Of a stretch of DNA of 64,000 bases, positions 25,265-33,281 are shown piece by piece. The position numbers were made by a program, and so were the translations under genes. Position 1 is the first letter of the stretch. Every line of letters begins with the position of its first letter. The notes under the pieces were generated by a model. That model was not told the DNA's origin. It saw only the letters and a list, made by a program, of their open reading frames with translations, and ran no database searches. The DNA is from an uncultured Pontibacter sp. (GTDB taxonomy: Bacteria > Bacteroidota > Bacteroidia > Cytophagales > Hymenobacteraceae): NCBI RefSeq assembly GCF_947492645.1, contig NZ_CANLMZ010000004.1, positions 62,001-126,000 on the forward strand, read 5' to 3'.

Positions 25265-27712
25265 TTAAAATTGGTACACCACCTGCCATTGCTCGTTAAA
25301 GCTGAGTGCGGCATCAAAAGGCTCACCGGTCTTCTCTGAAATAAAGCCTTTTATCTTGGCAGTCTTTCCTTTAAGAAGTAATGTCCCGATTTGTTTCTCG
25401 TTTAATTTTTTGCCTCCTTTTTCAAAAGGTATAATCAGGTGGCAGCCTTCTTTAAACCTGCTGCATCCGTAGGCTGCTTTGCCTTTAAGCAACTTGCCCT
25501 GCTTGCAGCGTGGGCATTGAGCAAAAGGATCAACGTCGGCTGCTTTCGCCACTTTTTCCAGTACAAGCTGGTGGTCGCTATTCAATGTAAGTATGGCATC
25601 AAAGCTCTCTCCCGCGTCATCTTTAAAGCTTTTTACCACAGGCGTTTTGCCTTTGCTTAGTAGTGCCTGCACTTGCTTTTCGGTAAATTCTTTGCCCTGT
25701 TGAGCAATAGGAATCAGAAAACGGCAGCCTTCTTTGAAGCGGATGCATCCGTAGGCTTTAGAGCCTTTAACTATGTGCCCTTCTTTACAGGCAGGGCAGT
25801 CGCCTAGGCCCTTTACAGGTGCCTGTTCTTTTTTTGCGGAGCTGGTGGCTGCTTTTTTCTTGGCAGGAGCTGGTTTGGCCTCTTCCTGGGTTGGCTCTAA
25901 GGTTACAGTTGCCTTATCATACTTTACTTCCTGCACCAGGCTAATCACAAAGTCCTGCAGCTCTTTTAAAAAATCCTCTGCCTTAAACTCTCCACCTTCT
26001 ATCTGGCGCAGTTTACGCTCCCATTGCCCGGTCATCTCCGCCGATTTCAGGGTTTGGTTGCGTATAACGCCAATCAGGTCGATGCCCATTTGGGTAGGAA
26101 TGATCTTCTTTTTTTCTTTGCGGATATACTGGCGCTTAAAGAGTGTTTCAATGATGGCAGCACGGGTGGAAGGCCTGCCGATGCCATTTTCCTTCAGCGC
26201 CTCCTTCAGTTCATCGTTATCAACCTGTCTGCCGGCAGTTTCCATAGCGCGCAGCAAGGTAGCTTCGGTATATTCTTTCGGCGGGTTGGTCATTTTTTTA
26301 TCCAGCAGCGGCTCGTGCGGTCCGTGTTCGCCTTTATCGAAGTGCGGTAAAACGCCTGTGGCTTCGTCTTCTTCTTTATTTTCACCTTCTTTGCCGGTAG
26401 GCGCCTCAGATGACTTTACATCTTCGGCACCGTACAGTACACGCCAGCCCGGCTCCAGAATCTGCTTGCCTCTCACTCTAAAAGAATATCCCGCAGACTC
26501 TGCCATTACCGTAGTGTTGCTCACGATACAATCCGGGTAAAAGGCAGCTAAAAAGCGGCGGGTAATGATGTCGTATACATCAGCCTCGCGGCCATAAAGG
26601 CCACTTGCAGCGGCGCCAGTAGGTATAATGGCGTGGTGGTCGGTTACTTTATTGTTGTTAAATACCTTCTTCGTTTTCCTGATTTTACTTTGCAGCAGCG
26701 GTTCCACCTCTTGCCTATAATTGCTCAGCCCCTGTAGTATACCCGGAATCTTCGGGTAAATATCATCTGGTAAGAAAGTGGTATCTACACGCGGGTAAGA
26801 AACAACTTTTTTCTCATAAAGGCTTTGCACCGTTTTCAGCGTCTCGTCGGCAGATATGCTTAACTTGTTGTTGCACTCTATCTGAAGCGATGTCAGGTCG
26901 AAAAGCCTGGGAGATGATTCGGTTCCTCTTTTGGTTTCTACATCGGTAATAGTCAGCTCTGCCTCTTTTATCGCCTCCATTATTTTCTGGGCTTCTTCCT
27001 CTTTCTGGAAACGGCCGTTGGTGCTAGAAAATACTGTGTCGCGGTAAACAGTTTTAAGCTCCCAGAATGGCTGCGGCACAAAATTGGCAATTTCGTGGTG
27101 GCGGTTTACGATCATGGCCAGGGTAGGAGTCTGTACCCTGCCTATGGAAAGCGTCTGGCGGCTGCCGTTGGCATACTTCAGCGTAAATAAACGTGTTGCA
27201 TTAAGGCCCAGCAACCAGTCGCCGATGGCGCGGCTTTTGCCTGCCTGGTAAAGCGAGTCGAAATCGGAGCCTGGTTTAAGCTGCGAGAAGCCCTGGCGTA
27301 TGGCATCTTCGGTGAGTGAGGAAATCCAGAGGCGCTTAAATGGTTTTTTATACTTGGCTTCTGTTAATACCCAACGCTGTATAACTTCTCCTTCCTGGCC
27401 GGCATCACCGCAGTTTATCACTTCCTCCGCTTTATCCAGTAACTGTTGTATAATCTTAAACTGCTTCTGCACCCCAGAATCCTTCATCAGCTTAATGCCG
27501 TACCGCTCTGGCAGCATGGGTAAGTCGTAAAGGCTCCAGCGCTTCCATTCAGGGCGGTAATCATCAGGCTCGCGCAGAGTGCAAAAGTGGCCGAAGGTCC
27601 AGGTTACCTGATAGCCGTTGCCTTCATAGTAACCGTCTTTTTTGGTTTTAGCACCAATTACCATGGCAATTTCGCGGGCTACACTCGGTTTCTCAGCAAT
27701 ACAAACTTTCAA
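25265..27712 (-). CDS. topB: type IA DNA topoisomerase (topoisomerase III)
   Basis: An 815-residue topoisomerase III: TOPRIM start KVCIAEKPSVAREIA and GDAGQEGEVIQRW, GRVQTPTLAMIVNR, and catalytic Tyr in VVSYPRVDTTFL (where E. coli has YPRTD), then two C-terminal Zn-finger-like repeats (CPACKEG...C...C and CPRCKQG...C...C). It decatenates and relaxes negatively supercoiled DNA. Start: both in-frame starts are TTG. The TTG at 27712 gives the family N-terminus MKVCIAEKPS and is 34 nt downstream of a -7 box at 27746-27753 that the upstream TTG (27748) would sit in. So a TTG-start gene, which may hold its level down. Confidence 0.92.
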   Translation of the reverse strand: MKVCIAEKPSVAREIAMVIGAKTKKDGYYEGNGYQVTWTFGHFCTLREPDDYRPEWKRWSLYDLPMLPERYGIKLMKDSGVQKQFKIIQQLLDKAEEVINCGDAGQEGEVIQRWVLTEAKYKKPFKRLWISSLTEDAIRQGFSQLKPGSDFDSLYQAGKSRAIGDWLLGLNATRLFTLKYANGSRQTLSIGRVQTPTLAMIVNRHHEIANFVPQPFWELKTVYRDTVFSSTNGRFQKEEEAQKIMEAIKEAELTITDVETKRGTESSPRLFDLTSLQIECNNKLSISADETLKTVQSLYEKKVVSYPRVDTTFLPDDIYPKIPGILQGLSNYRQEVEPLLQSKIRKTKKVFNNNKVTDHHAIIPTGAAASGLYGREADVYDIITRRFLAAFYPDCIVSNTTVMAESAGYSFRVRGKQILEPGWRVLYGAEDVKSSEAPTGKEGENKEEDEATGVLPHFDKGEHGPHEPLLDKKMTNPPKEYTEATLLRAMETAGRQVDNDELKEALKENGIGRPSTRAAIIETLFKRQYIRKEKKKIIPTQMGIDLIGVIRNQTLKSAEMTGQWERKLRQIEGGEFKAEDFLKELQDFVISLVQEVKYDKATVTLEPTQEEAKPAPAKKKAATSSAKKEQAPVKGLGDCPACKEGHIVKGSKAYGCIRFKEGCRFLIPIAQQGKEFTEKQVQALLSKGKTPVVKSFKDDAGESFDAILTLNSDHQLVLEKVAKAADVDPFAQCPRCKQGKLLKGKAAYGCSRFKEGCHLIIPFEKGGKKLNEKQIGTLLLKGKTAKIKGFISEKTGEPFDAALSFNEQWQVVYQF

Positions 27713-27745
27713 GTGAATTTGGGTTTTAGTAAACGTAACAGCTGT

Positions 27746-27753
27746 CAAATTTA
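27746..27753 (-). promoter_or_regulatory. -7 promoter box for topB
   Basis: TAAATTTG on the reverse strand, exact to TAnnTTTG. No clear -33 TTTG. Start expected near 27740, supporting translation from the TTG at 27712. Confidence 0.4.
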
Positions 27754-27913
27754 ACGTTTTCAGGCGGTAAATCCGAGAGATTTGTACATGCTTTCAAGGC
27801 TGCCTGTGCCTTTTTAAAACTAATACTGACTAACCTTGATGATAAGACGCAAAGGAAGTATGAATTGAATCTTGAGATGCGTTTTTGGAGTAAAAAGTAT
27901 AAATTACATGCAT

Positions 27914-28132
27914 ATGCAGGCAGGAAAAGTAATTATAATAATAGGCGTTGTTGTGGTGCTAATCGGGCTGGTGGTATGGCTGGCAGGCGATAAGTTTAGC
28001 TGGTTCGGGAATTTGCCCGGTGATATTCGGGTGGAGCGGAAGAATATGCGCTTTTATGCTCCTATTACAAGTATGATCCTCTTAAGTATACTGCTGTCCC
28101 TGGTTTTATGGGTGATCCGGAAATTCTTCTGA
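27914..28132 (+). CDS. DUF2905 domain-containing small membrane protein
   Basis: A 72-residue protein with two membrane segments: residues 5-22 (KVIIIIGVVVVLIGLVVWL) and about 49-70. Between them the conserved loop FSWFGNLPGDIRVERKNMRFYAPITSM that defines DUF2905 (PF11146). ATG at 27914 gives the family start; the upstream 27872 is an artefact. Function unknown; the family is often near envelope or translation genes. Confidence 0.88.
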   Translation: MQAGKVIIIIGVVVVLIGLVVWLAGDKFSWFGNLPGDIRVERKNMRFYAPITSMILLSILLSLVLWVIRKFF

Positions 28133-28175
28133 TGCAGATTTGCTGGCAGGCCATACTTATCTTTAAGGCTTTAAG

Positions 28176-28183
28176 TATATTTG
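28176..28183 (+). promoter_or_regulatory. -7 promoter box for YdcF-like gene
   Basis: TATATTTG, exact to TAnnTTTG, 57 bp before the ATG at 28240. It overlaps an AAGTATA copy. No good -33 box. Confidence 0.4.
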
Positions 28184-28239
28184 GCCCTTCGGTTGCTTTG
28201 TGGCCGTAGCTGTAAAATTGTTCCTCAGTAATATCCTGC

Positions 28240-29004
28240 ATGTTTTTTATACTTTCTAAAACCCTTCAATACCTGCTGATGCCCGTTATCTGGGTAATTG
28301 TGCTGTTGCTGTTAGCAGTATTTCTCAAGTCTCAGAAGTGGAAGCGTTTAACATTGCTGACATCGGTGGGGTTGCTACTCTTCTTCTCCAACCCGTTTAT
28401 ATCGAATGAAGTATGGCGTGCCTGGGAAGTTAAGGCAATGCCTATAAAAAATGTGGGTGATTATGATGTGGCGGTTATACTTACGGGAGTTACCTCTTAC
28501 CGTGAAGATGTACCGGACAGAATTCATACTTCTAAAGGTGCGGATCGTTTTCTGCACCCTTTACACCTTTACCGCATGGGCAAAATAGACAAAATACTGA
28601 TTACCGGTGGTAGCGGATTTGTATTGGAAAACAGGATACCGGAAGCAGAGCAGATTGAGAAAATACTGCTGATGGCCGGAGTGGCAGAAGAAGATATCAT
28701 AACAGAGAGCAACAGCCGCAACACCCGCGAAAATGCCGTTAATACAGCAGCGCTTTTAGAAAAGCACCCTCAGTTTAAAAAGGTGTTACTCGTTACGTCT
28801 GCATTTCATATGAGGCGCTCAGCAGCTTGTTTCGAGAAAGCAGGAGTAAACGCTGATAGTTTTCCCACGGACTTTTACTCCTACGAGCGCCGTTATACCC
28901 CTGATGAAGTGATTATACCAAGCGCGGAGGCATTTAGCAGGTGGCATTTGCTAATACATGAAATTACTGGTTTTGTAGTTTATAAGCTGCTTGGCTACTG
29001 TTAA
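28240..29004 (+). CDS. YdcF/ElyC-family (DUF218) membrane protein
   Basis: A 254-residue protein with two N-terminal membrane segments (about 9-30 and 36-52) and a DUF218 domain (about 77-225): VAVILTGVTSYRE, ILITGGSGF, ESNSRNTRENAVNTAALL and VTSAFHMRRSAACFEKAG. E. coli relatives ElyC/YgjQ and SanA act in envelope integrity and lipid-carrier metabolism. This is the ElyC-like layout. It converges with the aldehyde dehydrogenase gene. Confidence 0.9.
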   Translation: MFFILSKTLQYLLMPVIWVIVLLLLAVFLKSQKWKRLTLLTSVGLLLFFSNPFISNEVWRAWEVKAMPIKNVGDYDVAVILTGVTSYREDVPDRIHTSKGADRFLHPLHLYRMGKIDKILITGGSGFVLENRIPEAEQIEKILLMAGVAEEDIITESNSRNTRENAVNTAALLEKHPQFKKVLLVTSAFHMRRSAACFEKAGVNADSFPTDFYSYERRYTPDEVIIPSAEAFSRWHLLIHEITGFVVYKLLGYC

Positions 29005-29012
29005 TAATGCCC

Positions 29013-29056
29013 GCCATTCCGAACAGCGTGTAGTCTCTCGAACTGTTCGGGATGGC
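29013..29056. terminator. stem-loop between convergent genes
   Basis: GCCATtCCGAACAG (29013-29026) pairs with CTGTTCGGgATGGC (29043-29056) around a 16-nt loop. It lacks a T-run, so it may be a weak terminator or a stem-loop element of another kind. Confidence 0.5.
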
Positions 29057-29093
29057 AGCAGTAGTCCTTCGTTAACCGACTTGTACAGTAGCT

Positions 29094-30458
29094 TTAAGCC
29101 ACCCAAATACTTTTCTGGTTCACGAACTCTCTTATGCCCAGGTAAGACAGCTCACGGCCGTAGCCTGATTTTTTGATGCCGCCAAAAGGCATTTCAGGGG
29201 TAGAGGCAACCAGCGCATTTACAAACATAGCACCCGTTTCTACTTTGCGAGCCACACGCAGGCCTCTTTCTTTATCCTGTGTCCAAACGGCGCCACCAAG
29301 GCCGAAACGAGAATCATTGGCTATTTTAATTGCTTCGTCTTCATCTTTCACCACCATAACGGCTGCTACAGGCCCAAACATTTCTTCTTCGTAAGCAGGC
29401 ATGCCGGGCTTTACGTTTTTCAGGATCATTGGCTTAAAATAGGCACTATCGTCTCCGTTGCGGCCACCATCAAGCACTATTTCAGCTCCTTTTTCTACAG
29501 ATGCTTTCACCTGCTTTTCCAGGTCTTCTGCCAGGTCCTTACGGGCCAGCGGGCCATAATCAGCTTCTTCTGTTAAGGGATTACCTGTTTTAAGGCTACT
29601 CATTTTAGTCTTCATCTTCTCCAGAAAAGCATCGGCTATACTTTCTACCACAATAAAACGCTTAGCTGCAATACAACTCTGGCCTGTATTTACCATCCTT
29701 GATTTTACTGCAATTTCTGCTGCTTTGTCTAAGTCAGCGTCCTCCAACACTATAAAGGCATCGCTGCCGCCAAGTTCGAGCACAGTCTTCTTTATTTCGC
29801 GGCCTGCAATTCCGGCTACCTGGGCACCTGCACCCTCGCTTCCGGTTAAAGTAACTGCCTTTACAATAGGGTTTTCAATTACTGCCTCTACTTCTTTAGA
29901 GCCTATCAGCAGCGTCTGAAACACATCTGCCGGGAATCCGGATTCCCGAACGATCTCTTCCATGGCCAAAGCACATTGCGGCACGTTTGAGGCATGTTTC
30001 AAAAGGCCCACATTTCCGGCCATAAGGGCAGGAGCCAGAAAACGGTATGCCTGCCAGAAGGGGAAGTTCCAGGGCATAATTGCCAGCACGGCACCAAGTG
30101 GCTCGAAGGAAATCATACTTTTAGAGGCATCTGTTTCAATTATTTCGTCCTTCAGGAAATCTGCTGCATTGTCGGCGTAGTAGCGGCAGGCTTTTGCGCA
30201 TTTCTTAACTTCGGCAATGGCATCTTTCAGGGGTTTGCCCATCTCTAGCGTAATGATTCTGCCATACTTTTCCGCCTCCTGCTCCAGGATGTCGGCCTGC
30301 TTGCGCATATACTTTGCACGCTCATCAAAGCTTGTTTCGCGCCAGCTTTTAAAGGCTTTTTCTGCGGCTTCAATTTTAGCTTTAACTTCCGAAGGGCTAT
30401 CAGCCTTAAATGTTTTGATAATTTCTCCGGTAGCGGGATTTATACTTTCTATGGTCAT
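29094..30458 (-). CDS. NAD(P)-dependent succinate-semialdehyde dehydrogenase-type aldehyde dehydrogenase
   Basis: A 454-residue ALDH of the YneI/Sad (SSADH GabD1) subgroup: LGAVLAIMPWNFPFWQ, LLKHASNVPQCALA, TLTGSEGAGA, general base Glu228 in LELGGSDAF and nucleophile Cys262 in GQSCIAAKR. It oxidises succinate semialdehyde or a similar aldehyde to the acid. There is no transaminase beside it. It diverges from the arsenosugar operon; no link is evident. Confidence 0.9.
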   Translation of the reverse strand: MTIESINPATGEIIKTFKADSPSEVKAKIEAAEKAFKSWRETSFDERAKYMRKQADILEQEAEKYGRIITLEMGKPLKDAIAEVKKCAKACRYYADNAADFLKDEIIETDASKSMISFEPLGAVLAIMPWNFPFWQAYRFLAPALMAGNVGLLKHASNVPQCALAMEEIVRESGFPADVFQTLLIGSKEVEAVIENPIVKAVTLTGSEGAGAQVAGIAGREIKKTVLELGGSDAFIVLEDADLDKAAEIAVKSRMVNTGQSCIAAKRFIVVESIADAFLEKMKTKMSSLKTGNPLTEEADYGPLARKDLAEDLEKQVKASVEKGAEIVLDGGRNGDDSAYFKPMILKNVKPGMPAYEEEMFGPVAAVMVVKDEDEAIKIANDSRFGLGGAVWTQDKERGLRVARKVETGAMFVNALVASTPEMPFGGIKKSGYGRELSYLGIREFVNQKSIWVA

Positions 30459-30642
30459 AGTTTTATACTTGCTTGCGGCTTAAATATACAGTTTTGGTAA
30501 ACAGTAGTTAATCTTTATGAATTTGTGAAACTGTTTATACTTTATAAACCGGTTTAGTGGTTCAGGGTTTTCAAATCTACGTTTACTATACTATAGATTG
30601 ACTTAGCTAACATCACAAACTGTAGATAAACAGGTGCAATAT

Positions 30643-30650
30643 TACATTTG
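30643..30650 (+). promoter_or_regulatory. -7 promoter box for the arsenosugar operon
   Basis: TACATTTG, exact to TAnnTTTG, 78 bp before the first start at 30728. No TTTG at the -33 position, so an activator may be needed. A TTTATACTT copy lies closer to the gene, at about 30711. Confidence 0.4.
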
Positions 30651-30727
30651 CCGGCCCTAAACTTGAACAAATGTCGTATTTTAGGCTTCTACCTTAAACA
30701 AAGCTTTCAATTTATACTTCGAAACCT

Positions 30728-31063
30728 ATGGATAGCGCATATTATAACCCCGCAGATCTCCCAAAATTCGGAAACGTTACAGAGTGGCAGCCAGAATTGG
30801 GCCGCAAATTCTTTGACTACTACGGTGAGGTTTTTAAAGAAGGAGCCTTAACAGAACGAGAGAAATCGTTGATAGCCCTGGCAGTAGCACATGCGGTGCA
30901 ATGCCCTTATTGCATTGATGCCTATAGCACCGACTGCCTGCAGAAAGGTGCCGACGAAGCCCAGATGATGGAGGCGGTGCACGTGGCGGTTGCCATAAAA
31001 GGAGGAGCTGCGCTGGTGCATGGCGTGCAGATGATGAACAAGGTGAAAGAGGTTAGTATGTAG
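30728..31063 (+). CDS. arsenosugar biosynthesis-associated peroxidase-like protein
   Basis: A 111-residue AhpD/CMD-like protein with AVQCPYCIDAYSTDCLQKGA, the CxxC..H-type redox motif region, and AHAV/AVHVAVAIKGGAALVHG. It fits the TIGR04029 family that sits with arsS. AhpD-like folds carry a disulfide that can relay electrons; here it may repair or supply reducing power for the arsenic steps (inference). Three nucleotides separate its stop from arsS. Confidence 0.9.
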   Translation: MDSAYYNPADLPKFGNVTEWQPELGRKFFDYYGEVFKEGALTEREKSLIALAVAHAVQCPYCIDAYSTDCLQKGADEAQMMEAVHVAVAIKGGAALVHGVQMMNKVKEVSM

Positions 31064-31066
31064 CCT

Positions 31067-32134
31067 ATGGTGTTTACCACAAAATCTTTAAAGGGCCAGC
31101 ACCACGAACTGGCCGACCCGTTTTACCAGTTAAACGTGCTGCAACAGCCAAGTAGCCACGGAGATCAGTTTCCGGCATTTGCAGCGCGGCTGCGCGAGCA
31201 CGACTTGTTTCCGCTTACACCCACCGGCACAACCATACTACAGGTTAACGTAGGCAAAATGTGCAACCAAACCTGCAAGCATTGCCATGTAGATGCAGGC
31301 CCGGATCGGAAAGAGATAATGACCCGCGAAACGATGCAGTTGTGCCTCGATGCGCTGCTGCACGCGCCACAGATAACTACAGTAGACTTAACAGGCGGAG
31401 CACCAGAGATGAATCCGGACTTCAGGTGGTTTGTGGAGGAGCTTTCTAAGCTGGGGCGGCAGGTAATTGTGCGCTGCAACCTCACGATCATACTTGCAAA
31501 CAAAAAATATCATAGCCTGCCGGAGTTTTTCAAGGAGCATGGGGTGCACGTTATATCATCGTTGCCATACTTTATGGCCTCCCGCACCGATGCCCAGCGT
31601 GGAGATGGTGTTTTTGATAAATCAATTAAAGCGCTGCAAATGCTTAATGCTGTGGGCTACGGAAAAGAGGGGAGCAGCTTTCAGTTGGACCTGGTGTACA
31701 ATCCGTCGGGGGCTTTTTTGCCAAGCAGCCAGAAGTCGCTGGAGGGGGAGTTTAAGCGAAGGCTAAAAAGCGGCTATAACATCGAGTTCAACAACTTATT
31801 CTGCATCACCAACCTTCCTGTTAGTCGTTACCTCGATTACCTGATGCAAAGCGGAAACTACGAGAGCTACATGCACAAACTGATAGAGGCTTTTAACCCA
31901 GCAGCCGCAGCTGGCGTAATGTGCCGAAACACCGTATCAGTAGGGTGGGACGGGTACCTTTACGACTGCGACTTTAACCAGATGCTGGACCTGAAAGTTG
32001 CCCAAAGTGCACCGCAGCACATTAAAGACTTTAGCCTGGAGGAACTTGATGCGCGGCAAATTATACTTAACCAGCATTGTTACGGCTGCACCGCTGGTGC
32101 CGGCTCCAGTTGTGGCGGCGAAACAGTAAAGTAA
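31067..32134 (+). CDS. arsS: arsenosugar biosynthesis radical SAM protein ArsS
   Basis: A 355-residue radical SAM enzyme of TIGR04167: 4Fe-4S motif Cys66-X3-Cys70-X2-Cys73 in KMCNQTCKHCHVDAGPD, then DLTGGAPEMNPDFRW, and a C-terminal Cys-rich part (MCRNTVSVGWDG, YDCDFNQML, HCYGCTAGAGSSCGG) for further clusters. ArsS forms the C5'-As bond between SAM-derived adenosyl and methylated arsenic, giving arsenosugars. No ArsM-type arsenic methyltransferase is in the window, so methylated arsenic must be made elsewhere or taken up. Confidence 0.93.
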   Translation: MVFTTKSLKGQHHELADPFYQLNVLQQPSSHGDQFPAFAARLREHDLFPLTPTGTTILQVNVGKMCNQTCKHCHVDAGPDRKEIMTRETMQLCLDALLHAPQITTVDLTGGAPEMNPDFRWFVEELSKLGRQVIVRCNLTIILANKKYHSLPEFFKEHGVHVISSLPYFMASRTDAQRGDGVFDKSIKALQMLNAVGYGKEGSSFQLDLVYNPSGAFLPSSQKSLEGEFKRRLKSGYNIEFNNLFCITNLPVSRYLDYLMQSGNYESYMHKLIEAFNPAAAAGVMCRNTVSVGWDGYLYDCDFNQMLDLKVAQSAPQHIKDFSLEELDARQIILNQHCYGCTAGAGSSCGGETVK

Positions 32135-32144
32135 CCAATTTAAA

Positions 32145-32660
32145 ATGACCAAAAAGCTTACCTTCCTGTTTATACTTGCTTACCTTTTCCTGTTAAAAGC
32201 CTGTGGCCAAACAAGTGAGAAGGCATATCATGCCATGCTTAAAACGCTGTACTCCAATTCTGTTCCTGTTATAACACCGCAGGTTTTAAAGCAAAAGCTA
32301 GATAATGGTAAACAAGAGCTTATACTTTTAGATACCAGAACTGAACGTGAGTATACTGTGAGCCACCTGCCAAACGCAACCTACATTGGGTATGATGATT
32401 TTAATTTGAATCAACTTCACCACCTCCCTAAAAACACACCGCTTATAGTATACTGCTCCGTTGGCTACCGCAGCGAAAAGGTTGGCGAAAAGCTGAAGAA
32501 GGCAGGCTATACAAACGTATACAACCTGTACGGAGGGCTTTTTGAGTGGGTAAACAAAGGCTATACTATCACCAATGCCAAAGGCCCGACAACTAAAGTG
32601 CATGCATACTCCCAGGCCTGGGGTATTTGGCTAAACAAAGGAGAAAAGGTTTATGAGTGA
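32145..32660 (+). CDS. rhodanese-domain lipoprotein
   Basis: A 171-residue protein: signal peptide with lipobox LKAC (Cys20), then a rhodanese domain (about 45-145) with the active-site loop YCSVGYRSEKVGEKL, Cys in CSVGYRS, and LLDTRTEREYTVSHLPNA. It is a lipidated, extracytoplasmic sulfur- or arsenic-handling domain. Rhodanese-like folds include arsenate reductases, so it could reduce or bind arsenic at the envelope (inference). It is 10 nt after arsS and overlaps the next gene by 8 nt, so the four are co-transcribed and probably co-functional. Confidence 0.85.
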   Translation: MTKKLTFLFILAYLFLLKACGQTSEKAYHAMLKTLYSNSVPVITPQVLKQKLDNGKQELILLDTRTEREYTVSHLPNATYIGYDDFNLNQLHHLPKNTPLIVYCSVGYRSEKVGEKLKKAGYTNVYNLYGGLFEWVNKGYTITNAKGPTTKVHAYSQAWGIWLNKGEKVYE

Positions 32661-33261
32661 TAAAAACTTACTGATGCTGTTTGTGCGCAACCCGGAGTTG
32701 GGAAAGGTAAAAACTCGATTGGCAGCCTCTGTTGGTCCTGAGGAAGCGCTGGCCATTTACATGCACCTGCTGCAGCACACCAGGCTGGTTACCGAAAACC
32801 TGCCGATGGACAAAGTAGTGTACTACTCCAACGAAATTGACCACCACGACCTTTGGCCCAATAGCAAGTATAAAAAGCAACTGCAGGCAAACGGTGATCT
32901 CGGAGAAAAGATGCAGCAAGCTTTTAGGGATGCCTTTGCCCAGGGTTATACTTCCGTTGTGATTATAGGGAGCGATTGCCACCAGCTGACACCTGCTATA
33001 TTGGAGAAAGCCTTTGAGGCCCTTAAAACGCATGATGTTGTGATTGGCCCTGCCTTAGATGGCGGTTATTACCTGCTGGGTATGAACCACCTGCACCCTG
33101 AGCTGTTCCAGGGCAAGCGTTGGAGTACAGAACATGTTTTCCCGGATACCCTTTATGATATAGAAAGACTGCACCTGTCTCATAAGGTACTACCCGAACT
33201 CTCTGATGTAGACTATATGGAGGACCTTGATGAAGACTTCTGGCAGCAGACAGAAGAGTAG
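32653..33261 (+). CDS. TIGR04282 family arsenosugar biosynthesis glycosyltransferase
   Basis: A 202-residue GT-A fold protein of the DUF2064/TIGR04282 family: LLMLFVRNPELGKVKTRLAAS, VVIIGSDCHQLTPAILEKAF and IGPALDGGYYLLGM. The family is tied to arsenosugar clusters, where it is thought to act on the sugar nucleotide part. It ends the operon; stop is 18 nt from the convergent L,D-transpeptidase gene. TIGR04283, its usual partner, is absent from the window. Confidence 0.88.
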   Translation: MSDKNLLMLFVRNPELGKVKTRLAASVGPEEALAIYMHLLQHTRLVTENLPMDKVVYYSNEIDHHDLWPNSKYKKQLQANGDLGEKMQQAFRDAFAQGYTSVVIIGSDCHQLTPAILEKAFEALKTHDVVIGPALDGGYYLLGMNHLHPELFQGKRWSTEHVFPDTLYDIERLHLSHKVLPELSDVDYMEDLDEDFWQQTEE

Positions 33262-33281
33262 AGGAATAAGGTTATCTAAGC

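Noticed and set aside
25773..26540. 255-codon antisense frame over topB
   Set aside because: No recognisable domain and topB is complete on the other strand.
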